Shown in pieces: positions 21,658 through 31,282 of a stretch of 31,413 nucleotides of DNA. Numbering within the stretch: the first letter of the stretch is position 1; the number at the start of each line of letters is the position of its first letter. The DNA is taken from contig CAYVQU010000050.1 of the NCBI GenBank assembly GCA_964453155.1, positions 1 to 31,413 of the forward strand. Reading direction: 5' to 3'. Below the pieces are notes generated by a model that was not told the DNA's origin, searched no databases, and saw only the letters and a program-made list of their open reading frames with translations. A program made the position numbers and the translations under genes. This DNA is from CAYVQU01 sp964453155. GTDB taxonomy: Bacteria; Chloroflexota; Anaerolineae; Anaerolineales; UBA11858.

Positions 21658-21835
21658 AGACTGTTTGTAAGTCTCGTTCACAGCACCTGTCGAAAAAATC
21701 GGCGCCGTTCGAGTTTATCGCTGATATAGGGATTGGTTGCAGTGAAATCTGACGCTGGTTTGAATTATCCGATAGGTACCAAGTCTTAACGGTTTAATTT
21801 GGAGACGTGTTCTACGACTACATAAGGAAAACTTG

Positions 21836-23053
21836 ATGAAAGATCAACTCAACAACTACTTTGCAGACAACCTCCCCCGGTTTCTAGATATGCTTCAAGA
21901 TATGGTTACTACCAATAGCTTTACGGCTAACGCGGAAGGGGTCAACCGGGTTGCGGACATCAACGCCAAATACTTTACCAACCTGGGGTTTCAGGATGAG
22001 CGTGTCCAGGCCTCTGATCAAAATTTTGGCAAACATCAAGTACTAACTCGTTCGGGGAGTACCGCAAAGATCGTTGGGTTGATATCACACCTAGATACAG
22101 TTTTCCCAAAAGAAGAGGAAATTGCCAATAATTTCTCCTGGCAAATTGATAATGATCGAATTTTTGGACCTGGGACGAATGACATCAAGGGTGGCACCGT
22201 CGTCGCTTTGATGGTTTTAGAGGCCATGAAAAAGTTTTTCCCGGCGGTTTTTGATGAAATTACCTGGATCGTGCTAATTAATGCGGCGGAAGAACGGTGG
22301 TCCGATGACTTTGGTGCATTATGCCGGCAACGATTAGGCCCAGAAGCCCTGGCAGCGTTGGTATTTGAAGCTGGCTATCTTGCGGATGGCGTTTTCAGTC
22401 TGGTGGCCGCTCGGAAGGGAATGGCCATTTACGATATCCAAGTTGAGGGTAAATCAGCCCATGCAGGGAACGGTCATAAAGCCGGAGCCAACGCAATTGT
22501 GCAGATGGCCCACCTCACCCAAGAGATCGCGGCCCTGACCAATTACGATCAAGATATAACATTTAATGTTGGGGTTTTTAATGGTGGAACCGTCGCGAAT
22601 CGAGTTCCCCATTCTGCAACGGGGCGCGGTGAAATGCGCACCTTTTCCCAGGATGTCTTCGACCAGGGTGTCAAAGACTTGTTGGCCCTTAACAATCTCG
22701 AACCAATCCGCAGCCATGATGGCAATTTTGCCTGTAAAATAAATATTGAAGTTGCACAAGAAAATGCCCCTTGGCCCCGGAATGCAGCTACCGATCGACT
22801 ACTTGTTTTATGGAAGCAGACCGGGGAAGAGTTAGGATATTCCTTATACCGCGAAGAGCGAGGTGGCTTAAGTGATGGCAACCAACTGTGGGACTTTGTA
22901 CCGACCATTGATGGTTTGGGCCCCAGCGGCGGCAATGCGCACTGCTCAGAACGCGCTGAGGATGGTAGTAAAGAGCAAGAGTTTTGCACCATATCATCCT
23001 TTATACCGAAGGCGGTAATTAATACCCTCGCTATTCGAAAACTGGTAGGCTGA
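21836..23053 (+). CDS. M20 family metallo-carboxypeptidase
   Basis: The 405-residue protein is a dizinc M20 peptidase, the group that includes carboxypeptidase G2, ArgE and DapE. Metal ligands and catalytic residues are visible: H85 and D87 (SHLDTVF), D116 (GPGTNDIKGG), E152/E153 (NAAEERW), a further acidic ligand in VFEAGYL, and the late histidine in SGGNAHCSERAED. The lid or dimerisation domain (about 205-310) begins AIYDIQVEGKSAHAGNGHKAGANAI. The pattern is closest to carboxypeptidase G2/glutamate carboxypeptidase. The absence of a signal peptide points to a cytoplasmic peptide or acylamino acid hydrolase. AAGGA stands seven bases before the ATG at 21836, which is better placed than the TTG at 21833. 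The diguanylate cyclase gene follows 27 bases later. Confidence 0.88.
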   Translation: MKDQLNNYFADNLPRFLDMLQDMVTTNSFTANAEGVNRVADINAKYFTNLGFQDERVQASDQNFGKHQVLTRSGSTAKIVGLISHLDTVFPKEEEIANNFSWQIDNDRIFGPGTNDIKGGTVVALMVLEAMKKFFPAVFDEITWIVLINAAEERWSDDFGALCRQRLGPEALAALVFEAGYLADGVFSLVAARKGMAIYDIQVEGKSAHAGNGHKAGANAIVQMAHLTQEIAALTNYDQDITFNVGVFNGGTVANRVPHSATGRGEMRTFSQDVFDQGVKDLLALNNLEPIRSHDGNFACKINIEVAQENAPWPRNAATDRLLVLWKQTGEELGYSLYREERGGLSDGNQLWDFVPTIDGLGPSGGNAHCSERAEDGSKEQEFCTISSFIPKAVINTLAIRKLVG

Positions 23054-23080
23054 ATTTTAATTTTTTGATTATTGATCCAC

Positions 23081-26000
23081 ATGTTTGAGTCTTGGCAATT
23101 TTCTGTCATTCATATTATTCCTTTAATTGCCGCCGGGATTTCCCTGCTGGTGGCGGTTTCGGCTTGGCAGAAAAAAGATGTTCCTGGCAGTGTATGCCTG
23201 GGCTCATTAATGGTGGCGTTAGCCGTTTGGACCTGCCTCGAAACAATCGAAAAATCAGTTTATGGGGAAGCCTCAAAAATCCTGGTATCCAAATTTCAGT
23301 ATTTGGGGATAATCAGCGCCCCGGTTTTGTTTCTGATTTTCGCAGCGCGGTACAGTCAACAAGATCGATGGTTGAAGCGCGGGACAATCTGGGCCCTATG
23401 GATCTTCCCGAGCATAACTCTGTTTTTGGTGATAACCAATGAATGGCATCAACTTCATTGGAGTGGATTTACTTTTTATTCGGAGACCAATTGGCTGACA
23501 TACCATTACGGCCCTTGGTTCTGGGTCCATACGGGCTACTCCTACTTATGCCTAGTTGGGGCGTCAGTCATCCTTATCCGTTCCATATTTTTGATTCGCA
23601 AGAGTTTTCGGCAGCAAATTTGGTTGGTTTTGGTGGGAGTCTTGATACCTTGGCTGGCTAACGTTCTCTATTTGTTCGGTCTCATCCCCATCCCAGGTTT
23701 AGACCCGACTCCCATTGCCTTAATCATCACTGGGTTACTGGTTACATTAAGTATCAGCGGGTTCCGCTTGATTGATCTGACCCCCATAGCCCGCAATAAA
23801 TTGGTAGATACAATTCAAGATGCCCTGATTGTCGTCGACAAACGCGGCTTCGTCGTAGACCTCAACCCCGCGGCATTAACGATCTTGGAAAAAGATGCGA
23901 ATGATTTATTAGGCCAGCCCGCTTTTCGGGTTCTAAGTTATTGGCCTCATTTGGCTCAACGGTTTAAAAACCCACTACCAACCCCCACCATTCCCCGGAT
24001 GATAACAGATATCCATCACCGCTGGTACGATTCGCGCGTGTCAACACTGCGTAATCAACGTGATCAGGCCACGGGGTTCTTGATCATTCTGCGCGATATC
24101 AATGCGCAACGCATCATTGAAAGAGATCGTAAAAGATTGGCGGCCGTCATCGAGCAAGCCTATGAATCCATTTTAATTACCGATCTCGAGGGAAATACCA
24201 TCTACGCCAATCCTTCCTTTTCACGGATCTCAGGCTATCCAAATGAGGAGATTATTGGTAAGAATCCCCGGATTATTAAGAGTGGACACCACCAATCTGA
24301 GTTTTATCGCGACTTGTGGAAAACAATTAAAAATGATGGGATTTGGCAAGGCCGGTTGGAAAACCGGAATAAAGAGGGCCAACTTTTCTTTGAAGCGGCC
24401 ACAATTTTCCCAATAAAAGATTCGAGTGGCGTCACGACGAATTTTGCGGCAGTTAAACGAGATATTACGACTGAAATTCAAGCCGAAAAAGCCATTCAGC
24501 AGTTTACCAATCGATTAGCAGCTCTGCATGAAGTTGGCATTAGACTTTCGTTAGTCGATTCCTTTGATGAAATGTGCCGCGTGGCCGTTGAATCCGGCGT
24601 CAAACATTTGGGAATCGACCGAATGAGTCTCTGGTTCATCGATCCCCAAGACTCGGATTACATGATTGGCTCGTATGGTATTGATGAAGAGGGGGCTCTG
24701 AGAGATGAGCGCAATCAAAGGGCATTGCAGGAGACTGAGACAGAATATTTTAAATCCTTACAAGACAAAGATAATTCGTATTATCAAGAAAACGCCCCAT
24801 TGCGAAACGATCAGTTTGAAGTTATCGGACACGGTGACCTGGTAATTTTGGGATTATGGGACCGCCGAGAACTACTCGGATATTTATGTGTTGACAATTT
24901 CCTGTCTCAGAATCGGATTTCAGAACAACAGCGGACCCTTTTGATTTTACTCAGCCAGCTATTGGGAAATATGACCACGCGGAAGAGATCGGAGCAAGCA
25001 TTACAGGAGTTTACAGCTGCCTTAGCACTGCTCCATGAAATCAGCCTGGGGTTATCGCTAGCGACCACTTTTGATGAAATGTGCTTACAAGCTATTCAAA
25101 AGGGGCGCCAACATCTCAAATATGAACGAATGGGGATCTGGTTTATTGATTTAGAAGATCCAAAATATATCCACGGGTCATACGGAATCGATGAAAACGG
25201 CCAAATAAGGGATGAACGAAACTCACAGATCCAAATTTCGGCCAATCCAATTCACCAAACACTTTTATCTGGATCACCGCGCGTCTATCACCAGAAAGAC
25301 ACCGAGTTGCTTGACCATCAGGCAATTGTCGTTGGCAAAGGTGAAATTGCCGCCTCCGGTTTATGGGATGGCAGCAATATCATTGGATACTTATCTATCG
25401 ATAATTTATTATCGGGAAAACCCTACACGCCCCACCAATTAGAGCTATTAATCTTATTTGCCCAAACGATTGGCAATATTAGTACCCGGCTGCGAAATGT
25501 AACCGAAGTCCAGCGGTATGCCGAGGAACAAGAGCTGCTAAACCAAATTACTCATACCGCGGTCGAAAAAGATGATCTGGATGAAATGCTCCAAAGTTTT
25601 GCAGATCAATTAGGCCAGCTACTTGGGGCCGATGGCGGTTTCTTAACCCTTTGGGATGAAAAAACTGGCAAAACAATCCCAGGAGCCGCATACGGCGATT
25701 ATCAAATAAATTATAAAGATATCGATATTCCGGCTGAAGAACAGACCTTAACCAAAGCTGTGCTAGAAAGTGAAGAAGTATTGGTCATTGAGGATGTGCG
25801 CACTACACCTCATATTAGCCTTCGTCTGGCAACATTATTTTCCACAAAATCCGCCCTGGTATTACCATTAATTGCCAATAACCAGAAATTAGGGGCAGCA
25901 TTGATTTCGTTTGACAAACCCCATAAGTTTTCGCAAAATGAAATTGAGCTGGGAGAACGCGCGGCCCAACAAATCGCATTAGCCATCCTGAAATCACGCC

Positions 26001-27058
26001 TGCTAACCGAGGCCCGGAACCGAGCAAGAGAAGCTGAAACCTTACGCCAAGCCAGTGCTGCGGTGGTGGCGACTCTTAATCAGGAGGAAGCCATCGAACG
26101 GATTTTGGAGGAGTTAAACAAAGTTGTGCCGTATGACAGCGCTTCTGTTCAACTGATTGATGATGGTGATCTCGTCATCGTTGGAGAGCGGGGTTTCGAG
26201 CCCCACACGGTTTACGGGGTCCGCTTCCATCTCACTTCCGACACCCCCAATGCCCTGGTCTTTGAGCGTAAAGAACATTACATAATCGCAGATGCACCGA
26301 AAAAATATGCGGCGTTCCAACAGCCACCCCACGACCATATTCGGGGCTGGTTGGGGGTGCCTCTCAAAGTTCACGATGAAATGATTGGGATGTTAGCCCT
26401 CGACAGTACCCAACCGGGCACGTTTACCCCTGCCCACGCCCGTTTAGCACAGGCTTTTGCCGACCAGGTAGCCATCGCCCTCGAAAACTCCCGCCTCTTT
26501 GGGGAAACCCAACGATTAGCCATCCACGACCCCCTTACCGATTTATATAATCGTCGTCACTTTATGGATTTGGCCCGGAAAGAGTTCCGCCGGGCCAAAC
26601 GGTACAAGACCCCCATCTCGGTCATAATGCTGGATATTGACCATTTCAAAAAAGTCAACGATACGTTCGGCCATGCGGTTGGAGATGAAGTGCTTCAGGC
26701 CGTAGCCCAGATTTGTAAGGATAATTTGCGTACTTCAGATGAAATCGGGCGCTATGGTGGTGAAGAGTTTGTTATCATTCTTCCTGAAACCAGAGCCCAA
26801 AAAAATAAAGCCCCCAACTTGGATTCTTTGGAACCAGCCCAAGCAGTTGCCGAACGCCTGCGAATTACGGTCGAAAATAACCTGATTTCAACCGATCGCG
26901 GCGACATTCAAGTAACCATTAGTATTGGATTAGCCGAACTGAATGGCCAATCGAAAAATGTAGAAACATTAATTGACTTTGCCGATCAAGCCTTGTTGAT
27001 CGCGAAACAATCTGGTCGTAATCAAGTCGTCATTTGGGATTATCAAAGTTTAAAATAA
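23081..27058 (+). CDS. 7TM-PAS-PAS-GAFx4-GGDEF diguanylate cyclase
   Basis: The 1325-residue protein should sense several signals and make cyclic di-GMP. Domains in order: seven membrane helices of the histidine-kinase N-terminal 7TM type (1-225), PAS (about 238-345), PAS with PAC (350-465), GAF1 (475-640), GAF2 (645-808), GAF3 (825-975), GAF4 (990-1145) and GGDEF (1150-1325). The active-site loop is GGEEF (1226-1230), a functional form, and an RTSD inhibitory site (1217-1220) lies five residues before it, so product feedback is expected. GAF1 and GAF2 are near-duplicates. No EAL domain is present. The ATG at 23081 lacks a clear ribosome-binding site; TTG at 23072 is an alternative. The gene probably follows M20 in one transcript. 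Confidence 0.92.
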   Translation: MFESWQFSVIHIIPLIAAGISLLVAVSAWQKKDVPGSVCLGSLMVALAVWTCLETIEKSVYGEASKILVSKFQYLGIISAPVLFLIFAARYSQQDRWLKRGTIWALWIFPSITLFLVITNEWHQLHWSGFTFYSETNWLTYHYGPWFWVHTGYSYLCLVGASVILIRSIFLIRKSFRQQIWLVLVGVLIPWLANVLYLFGLIPIPGLDPTPIALIITGLLVTLSISGFRLIDLTPIARNKLVDTIQDALIVVDKRGFVVDLNPAALTILEKDANDLLGQPAFRVLSYWPHLAQRFKNPLPTPTIPRMITDIHHRWYDSRVSTLRNQRDQATGFLIILRDINAQRIIERDRKRLAAVIEQAYESILITDLEGNTIYANPSFSRISGYPNEEIIGKNPRIIKSGHHQSEFYRDLWKTIKNDGIWQGRLENRNKEGQLFFEAATIFPIKDSSGVTTNFAAVKRDITTEIQAEKAIQQFTNRLAALHEVGIRLSLVDSFDEMCRVAVESGVKHLGIDRMSLWFIDPQDSDYMIGSYGIDEEGALRDERNQRALQETETEYFKSLQDKDNSYYQENAPLRNDQFEVIGHGDLVILGLWDRRELLGYLCVDNFLSQNRISEQQRTLLILLSQLLGNMTTRKRSEQALQEFTAALALLHEISLGLSLATTFDEMCLQAIQKGRQHLKYERMGIWFIDLEDPKYIHGSYGIDENGQIRDERNSQIQISANPIHQTLLSGSPRVYHQKDTELLDHQAIVVGKGEIAASGLWDGSNIIGYLSIDNLLSGKPYTPHQLELLILFAQTIGNISTRLRNVTEVQRYAEEQELLNQITHTAVEKDDLDEMLQSFADQLGQLLGADGGFLTLWDEKTGKTIPGAAYGDYQINYKDIDIPAEEQTLTKAVLESEEVLVIEDVRTTPHISLRLATLFSTKSALVLPLIANNQKLGAALISFDKPHKFSQNEIELGERAAQQIALAILKSRLLTEARNRAREAETLRQASAAVVATLNQEEAIERILEELNKVVPYDSASVQLIDDGDLVIVGERGFEPHTVYGVRFHLTSDTPNALVFERKEHYIIADAPKKYAAFQQPPHDHIRGWLGVPLKVHDEMIGMLALDSTQPGTFTPAHARLAQAFADQVAIALENSRLFGETQRLAIHDPLTDLYNRRHFMDLARKEFRRAKRYKTPISVIMLDIDHFKKVNDTFGHAVGDEVLQAVAQICKDNLRTSDEIGRYGGEEFVIILPETRAQKNKAPNLDSLEPAQAVAERLRITVENNLISTDRGDIQVTISIGLAELNGQSKNVETLIDFADQALLIAKQSGRNQVVIWDYQSLK

Positions 27059-27108
27059 CCGCGATTATTCCACCAAGTAAGTTTTTATCGGAAAGTGTCT
27101 GAAATTAA

Positions 27109-27187
27109 CGTCACTGCGAGTGGAGCGAAGCAGTCTGAATGCTGGTCTAGCAGATTGCTTCGTCGGCTCCGCCTTCTCGCAATGACG
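27109..27187. repeat. REP-like palindrome upstream of zwf
   Basis: CGTCACTGCGAG...CTCGCAATGACG form the outer arms, and GGAGCGAAGCAGTCT and AGATTGCTTCG...GGCTCC the inner ones. It is the third copy of the family at 8922 and 9318. The flanks are also complementary (CGGAAAGT at 27090 with ACTTTCCG at 27198; AATTAACGTCA with TGACGTAATT), extending the palindrome to about 27090-27205. Confidence 0.82.
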
Positions 27188-27223
27188 TAATTAAAATACT
27201 TTCCGGAGTCCACTTAAAAGTTT

Positions 27224-28678
27224 ATGTCATTTAAAAACCAACCCACCACAATTGTCATTTTTGGGGCTTCTGGCGATCTAACCCGCCGAAAATTAATCCC
27301 AGCCCTATACAACTCGTATCGTAAAGAACGGTTATCCACGCCATTCCGCATCGTCGGTTTTGCCCGGCGACCTTACAATGACGAGACCTTCCGCACCCGC
27401 CTGGCTGGAGGGGTTTTAGAGTTTAGCCCCGAATCGTTTGATGAGGCGTTATGGAATGAATTTGCCCCTCAAATCACATATTTCCAGGGGAATCTAAACC
27501 AGTCCGATGATTTCTCAAATCTCAGGGATTATCTCTCAGATTTAGAGGGAGAACCATTCAATCGCTTGTATTATCTGGCCACCGCACCCTCCTTTTATGA
27601 ACCAGTTGTCTCGTTGTTAGGCGCAGAGGGAATGGCAGACCAAACCGCAGGTTGGCGCAATATCATCGTCGAAAAACCTTTTGGAACCGATCTGGCCTCT
27701 GCCCGGGCGTTGAATCACGCTATTCACAAAGTCTTTGATGAAAGTCAGGTTTATCGCATCGATCATTACCTGGGGAAAGAAACCGCCCAAAACATCTTGT
27801 TTTTCCGGTTTGCCAATACCATTTTCGAACCAGTTTGGAATCGGCGGTATGTTGAGAATGTTCAAATTACGGTATCGGAAAGCGTTGACGTCGAACACCG
27901 GGGGGGCTATTACGATAAAGCCGGGGTTCTTAGAGATATGTTCCAAAACCACTTACTCCAACTGCTCGCCCTGATCGCCATGGAACCCCCAGCCTCCTTC
28001 GAGGCCGATGCGATCCGAAATGAAAAGGTAAAACTTTTATCCGCGGTGCGGCCGATTGCCGAGGAAGATACCGTTTTTGCCCAATACCTGGGATATTGCG
28101 ATACCGAAGGCGTCGCAGAGGGATCACTGACACCCACTTACGCCACCCTGAAACTCAACATCGATAACTGGCGCTGGAAAGGTGTTCCGTTTTACCTTCG
28201 CTCGGGGAAAGCGCTGGCCACGAAAACTACAGAAATCATCCTCGAATTTCAACAGCCACCCCACTTGATGTTTAATCTCGCCCCAGATTTTGATTTCACG
28301 CCGAATATGATCTCGATCTGTATTCAACCCAACGAGGGCATTCACCTAAAATTCCAATCCAAAGTACCCGATTCAGATCAGGGTATGCGGTCGGTAGACA
28401 TGGAATTTCATTATCGGGACTCCTTCGATGACACGTCTCTCCCCGATGCTTACGAACGTTTACTCTTAGAAGCCCTGGAACGTGATCCCGCCCTATTCAC
28501 CCGGAGTGACGGAATTGAAGCCGCCTGGATTATAATGGACCCGGTCATTAAGACCAATGAAGGCGGTACCTGGGAACAGGTTACATCTTATGATCCAGGA
28601 AGTTTTGGCCCAGTCGAGGCCGATGAGTTGCTATCCAAAGCAAATCATACCTGGCGATCTGGTTGTGAGGAATGTTAA
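27224..28678 (+). CDS. zwf: Glucose-6-phosphate 1-dehydrogenase
   Basis: Zwf oxidises glucose-6-phosphate to 6-phosphogluconolactone with NADP+, the entry step of the oxidative pentose phosphate pathway. The 484-residue protein shows the nucleotide-binding IFGASGDLTRRKLIPALY (G14-L19), YLATAPSFYEPV, the EKPFGTDLASA substrate loop, the hallmark RIDHYLGKE (R178-E186), and the catalytic His in FQNHLLQLLAL. The C-terminal WKGVPFYLRSGKAL is also typical. The protein ends unusually in WRSGCEEC. No proper Shine-Dalgarno sequence is seen; GGAG is 16 bases away. It heads the zwf-pgl-pgi cluster, but 186 bases containing a perfect palindrome separate it from pgl. Confidence 0.96.
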   Translation: MSFKNQPTTIVIFGASGDLTRRKLIPALYNSYRKERLSTPFRIVGFARRPYNDETFRTRLAGGVLEFSPESFDEALWNEFAPQITYFQGNLNQSDDFSNLRDYLSDLEGEPFNRLYYLATAPSFYEPVVSLLGAEGMADQTAGWRNIIVEKPFGTDLASARALNHAIHKVFDESQVYRIDHYLGKETAQNILFFRFANTIFEPVWNRRYVENVQITVSESVDVEHRGGYYDKAGVLRDMFQNHLLQLLALIAMEPPASFEADAIRNEKVKLLSAVRPIAEEDTVFAQYLGYCDTEGVAEGSLTPTYATLKLNIDNWRWKGVPFYLRSGKALATKTTEIILEFQQPPHLMFNLAPDFDFTPNMISICIQPNEGIHLKFQSKVPDSDQGMRSVDMEFHYRDSFDDTSLPDAYERLLLEALERDPALFTRSDGIEAAWIIMDPVIKTNEGGTWEQVTSYDPGSFGPVEADELLSKANHTWRSGCEEC

Positions 28679-28746
28679 TTCCCAAGCCGGCGCACCAAAC
28701 CACCCCCAATCGAAAACGACTTTACTAGAAATGCAACATTAGAGCC

Positions 28747-28812
28747 AGTTCCCCGGAAACTTTGAACCATGTAGCCCAAATTAAATGGCATAACAAGAGT
28801 TTCCGGGGAACT
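28747..28812. promoter_or_regulatory. 15-bp perfect inverted repeat between zwf and pgl
   Basis: AGTTCCCCGGAAACT (28747-28761) and AGTTTCCGGGGAACT (28798-28812) are exact reverse complements separated by 36 bases. The T-rich tail needed for a terminator is missing. It could be an attenuator, an operator pair, or another small repeat. The inner bases TTCC..GGAA recall the second hairpin of the four-copy element. Confidence 0.6.
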
Positions 28813-28864
28813 TTCTCCAACCAAAAGCTCAAAGAACCTCATAAATTTTTACGAGTAGTTTTTT

Positions 28865-29620
28865 ATGGATAATCAGCACTCACAAAAATCAATTGAATTT
28901 AAAATATCACCTGATCCCGAACAACTCGCAGTAGCTGCCACCCAACACTTCATCCGAATTGCCACCGCCGCAATTCAAGAAAATGGGCAATTTACAGTTG
29001 CATTAGCCGGCGGTTCAACACCGAAAGCAATGTTCAACCTGTTGGCCGCACCCCCCAATGCCAACCAACTCGACTGGAACAAAATTTTTATCTTCTGGGG
29101 CGATGAGCGCTGTGTGCCCGCTGATCATCCCGATAGCAATTATCGGATGGCAAAGACGACTTTCATTGATAAGGTCCCACTGCCTCCTGAAAATGTGTTT
29201 CGGATGGCCGGCGAACTCGAACCCGAAGAAGCCGCGTTGCTGTACGAACATCAGCTCCGCAATCATTTTTGGGATAGCTCAGTTTTTGACTTGATCCTGC
29301 TGGGGATGGGAACCGATGGACACACGGCCTCTTTGTTTCCCGGAACAGCCGCCGTGCGAGAAAATAAACGTTGGGTCGTCGCTCACTATGTCGAAAAACT
29401 TGCTGCGTGGCGGATCACGTTCACCGCGCCCCTCATCAACCAGGCTCGCTACATCACCTTTTTAACCGCTGGAGAAACCAAAGCGCAAGTGTTAGCCGAG
29501 GTGAACCACGGGCCATACCAACCCGACATTCTCCCCTCCCAAATTATCCAACCCGACCATGGGACCCTCACCTGGCTCATCGATAAAGCCGCAGCCCAAG
29601 CCCTACCCCCCAATCCCTAG
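28865..29620 (+). CDS. pgl: 6-phosphogluconolactonase
   Basis: Pgl hydrolyses 6-phosphogluconolactone, the Zwf product, to 6-phosphogluconate. The 251-residue length and motifs fit the DevB/SOL family, related to glucosamine-6-phosphate isomerase: VALAGGSTPKAMF (about 45-57), IFIFWGDERCVP (G79, D80, E81, R82), DSNYRMAK, and ILLGMGTDGHTASLFPG (G147-T154, with the catalytic H153). RITFTAPLIN and the C-terminal half are also typical. No ribosome-binding site is apparent before the ATG. The pgi gene follows after 18 bases and the two are very probably co-transcribed. Confidence 0.95.
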   Translation: MDNQHSQKSIEFKISPDPEQLAVAATQHFIRIATAAIQENGQFTVALAGGSTPKAMFNLLAAPPNANQLDWNKIFIFWGDERCVPADHPDSNYRMAKTTFIDKVPLPPENVFRMAGELEPEEAALLYEHQLRNHFWDSSVFDLILLGMGTDGHTASLFPGTAAVRENKRWVVAHYVEKLAAWRITFTAPLINQARYITFLTAGETKAQVLAEVNHGPYQPDILPSQIIQPDHGTLTWLIDKAAAQALPPNP

Positions 29621-29638
29621 ACGCTAAAAGGATTTTTT

Positions 29639-31258
29639 ATGCCATCAAAACAACTAACACTTCACCTGGGAAAGTACCACCCCCTGATCAAAGCCGCGCT
29701 AACCGATTTAGAAACCAATAACATTCTAACTCGCATCTGGGACCATGATCATACTGTATGGCAGCCCGAACCAACTGAAATTACCAATCGGTTAGGCTGG
29801 CTGCGAATCGCTGAGAAGATGCGCCCGAACATATCTCGCATGAACGCCCTGGCTGCCGATCTACGCGCCGAAGGATATTCCCACCTGCTGTTACTCGGTA
29901 TGGGCGGTTCCAGCCTGGCCCCAGAAGTATTTCGGAAAATTTTTGGTCTGCGGGAAGGCTACCTTGATCTCGCCGTTCTCGATACAACCGACCCTGAGGC
30001 GGTCCGAGATTTTGACAAAAATCTCAATTTTGCCAAAACCTTATTTATCGTGGCGACCAAATCGGGTGGAACGGTTGAGACCTTATCGGGATTTAAGTAT
30101 TTTTATAATCAGGTGGCGGCCGAGTTAGGCCAAACAGAAGTAGGTCGTCATTTTGTGGCCATAACCGATCCAGGCAGCCGGTTAGAAGAAATGGCCGAAA
30201 AATTTAACTTCCGAGATACATTCCTCAATGATCCCAATATCGGGGGACGCTATTCGGCTTTATCGTATTTTGGCCTTTTACCCGCCACGCTGGTTGGTGT
30301 CGATGTAGATCTATTGATTCAACGCGCCCTAGATATGGCCGCCAACGATCACCTCGGTGGAGAATTGGGTGCGGTTTTGGCAACCCTGGCAAAAAACGGT
30401 CGGGATAAAGTCACTTTTATCACCTCCCCTGAATTTGCCAGTTTTGGTGATTGGGTTGAGCAATTAATTGCCGAATCGACTGGCAAGGAGGGGGTTGGGA
30501 TTCTCCCCATCGTCGGTGAAGCCCTGGGGGGTCCCGAGGTTTATGGAGCCGACCGATTATTTGTTCATCTCCGCTTAGGGGATTCGGCCGAATACGAGGC
30601 CGCACTTTTGGATCTCGAAGCCGCCAACCATCCAGTTATCCATATCGATTTAGTCGATAAATATGATCTCGGGGGCCAATTCTTCTTATGGGAACTGGCC
30701 ACTGCCGTCGCCAGTTATTTCCTTAGAATTAATCCGTTTGATCAACCAAACGTTGAAAGTGCTAAGATTTTAGCCCGGCAAATGGTCACAACCTATGCGG
30801 AAACCGGAGAACTGCCTCCTGGGGAAACCGCAGAATTGTCCCCAGCGACTTTGGATGAATTTTTGACCCAAATTGAACCAGAAGACTATCTCGCGCTCCA
30901 GGCCTATGTCCAACCCACAGCGGCTGTTGAGGCCGCCTTCCAAAGTTTGCGACTAAAAATTCGTGATCAATTTAAGGTTGCAACTACTTTTGGGTTTGGC
31001 CCCCGTTTCCTGCATTCTACCGGGCAGCTTCACAAAGGAGATCGCGGGAATGGGGTGTTCATACAATTTACATCTGATCCGGCTACAGATGTGGCTATTC
31101 CCGCAGAAGCCGGTCAGCCTGAAAGTGCCATGACCTTTGGAACTTTGATAAACGCCCAGGCCTTAGGCGATGGGCAAGCCTTGCTAAACGAAGGCCGGCG
31201 ATTTATCCGCTTCCACTTGGGAAGTGACGTCATTACCAACCTGCAAAATTTGCGCTAA
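29639..31258 (+). CDS. pgi: Glucose-6-phosphate isomerase, transaldolase-Pgi type
   Basis: The 539-residue protein interconverts glucose-6-phosphate and fructose-6-phosphate. It matches the Pgi half of bifunctional transaldolase/Pgi enzymes rather than classical Pgi. After an N-terminal linker-like segment (KYHPLIKAALTDLE, RIWDHDHTVW) come the SIS domains: LLLLGMGGSSLAPEVF (G87-S92), VATKSGGTVETLSGF, the signature IGGRYSALSYFGLLP (201-215), and WVEQLIAESTGKEGVGILPI. The C-terminal part contains FLHSTGQLHKGDRGNGVF. No transaldolase domain is attached and none is encoded in the window. AAAGGA lies six bases before the ATG. It ends the cluster. Family assignment is strong. Confidence 0.92.
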   Translation: MPSKQLTLHLGKYHPLIKAALTDLETNNILTRIWDHDHTVWQPEPTEITNRLGWLRIAEKMRPNISRMNALAADLRAEGYSHLLLLGMGGSSLAPEVFRKIFGLREGYLDLAVLDTTDPEAVRDFDKNLNFAKTLFIVATKSGGTVETLSGFKYFYNQVAAELGQTEVGRHFVAITDPGSRLEEMAEKFNFRDTFLNDPNIGGRYSALSYFGLLPATLVGVDVDLLIQRALDMAANDHLGGELGAVLATLAKNGRDKVTFITSPEFASFGDWVEQLIAESTGKEGVGILPIVGEALGGPEVYGADRLFVHLRLGDSAEYEAALLDLEAANHPVIHIDLVDKYDLGGQFFLWELATAVASYFLRINPFDQPNVESAKILARQMVTTYAETGELPPGETAELSPATLDEFLTQIEPEDYLALQAYVQPTAAVEAAFQSLRLKIRDQFKVATTFGFGPRFLHSTGQLHKGDRGNGVFIQFTSDPATDVAIPAEAGQPESAMTFGTLINAQALGDGQALLNEGRRFIRFHLGSDVITNLQNLR

Positions 31259-31282
31259 ATATCTTGGAATGCAAGAAATCCA

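Noticed and set aside
21658..21835. Intergenic gap before the M20 peptidase examined for an RNA element
   Set aside because: No stable hairpin, conserved motif or promoter stood out apart from the ribosome-binding site.
22549..23109. 186-codon antisense frame over the M20 peptidase gene
   Set aside because: The opposite strand carries the conserved M20 metal-binding motifs.
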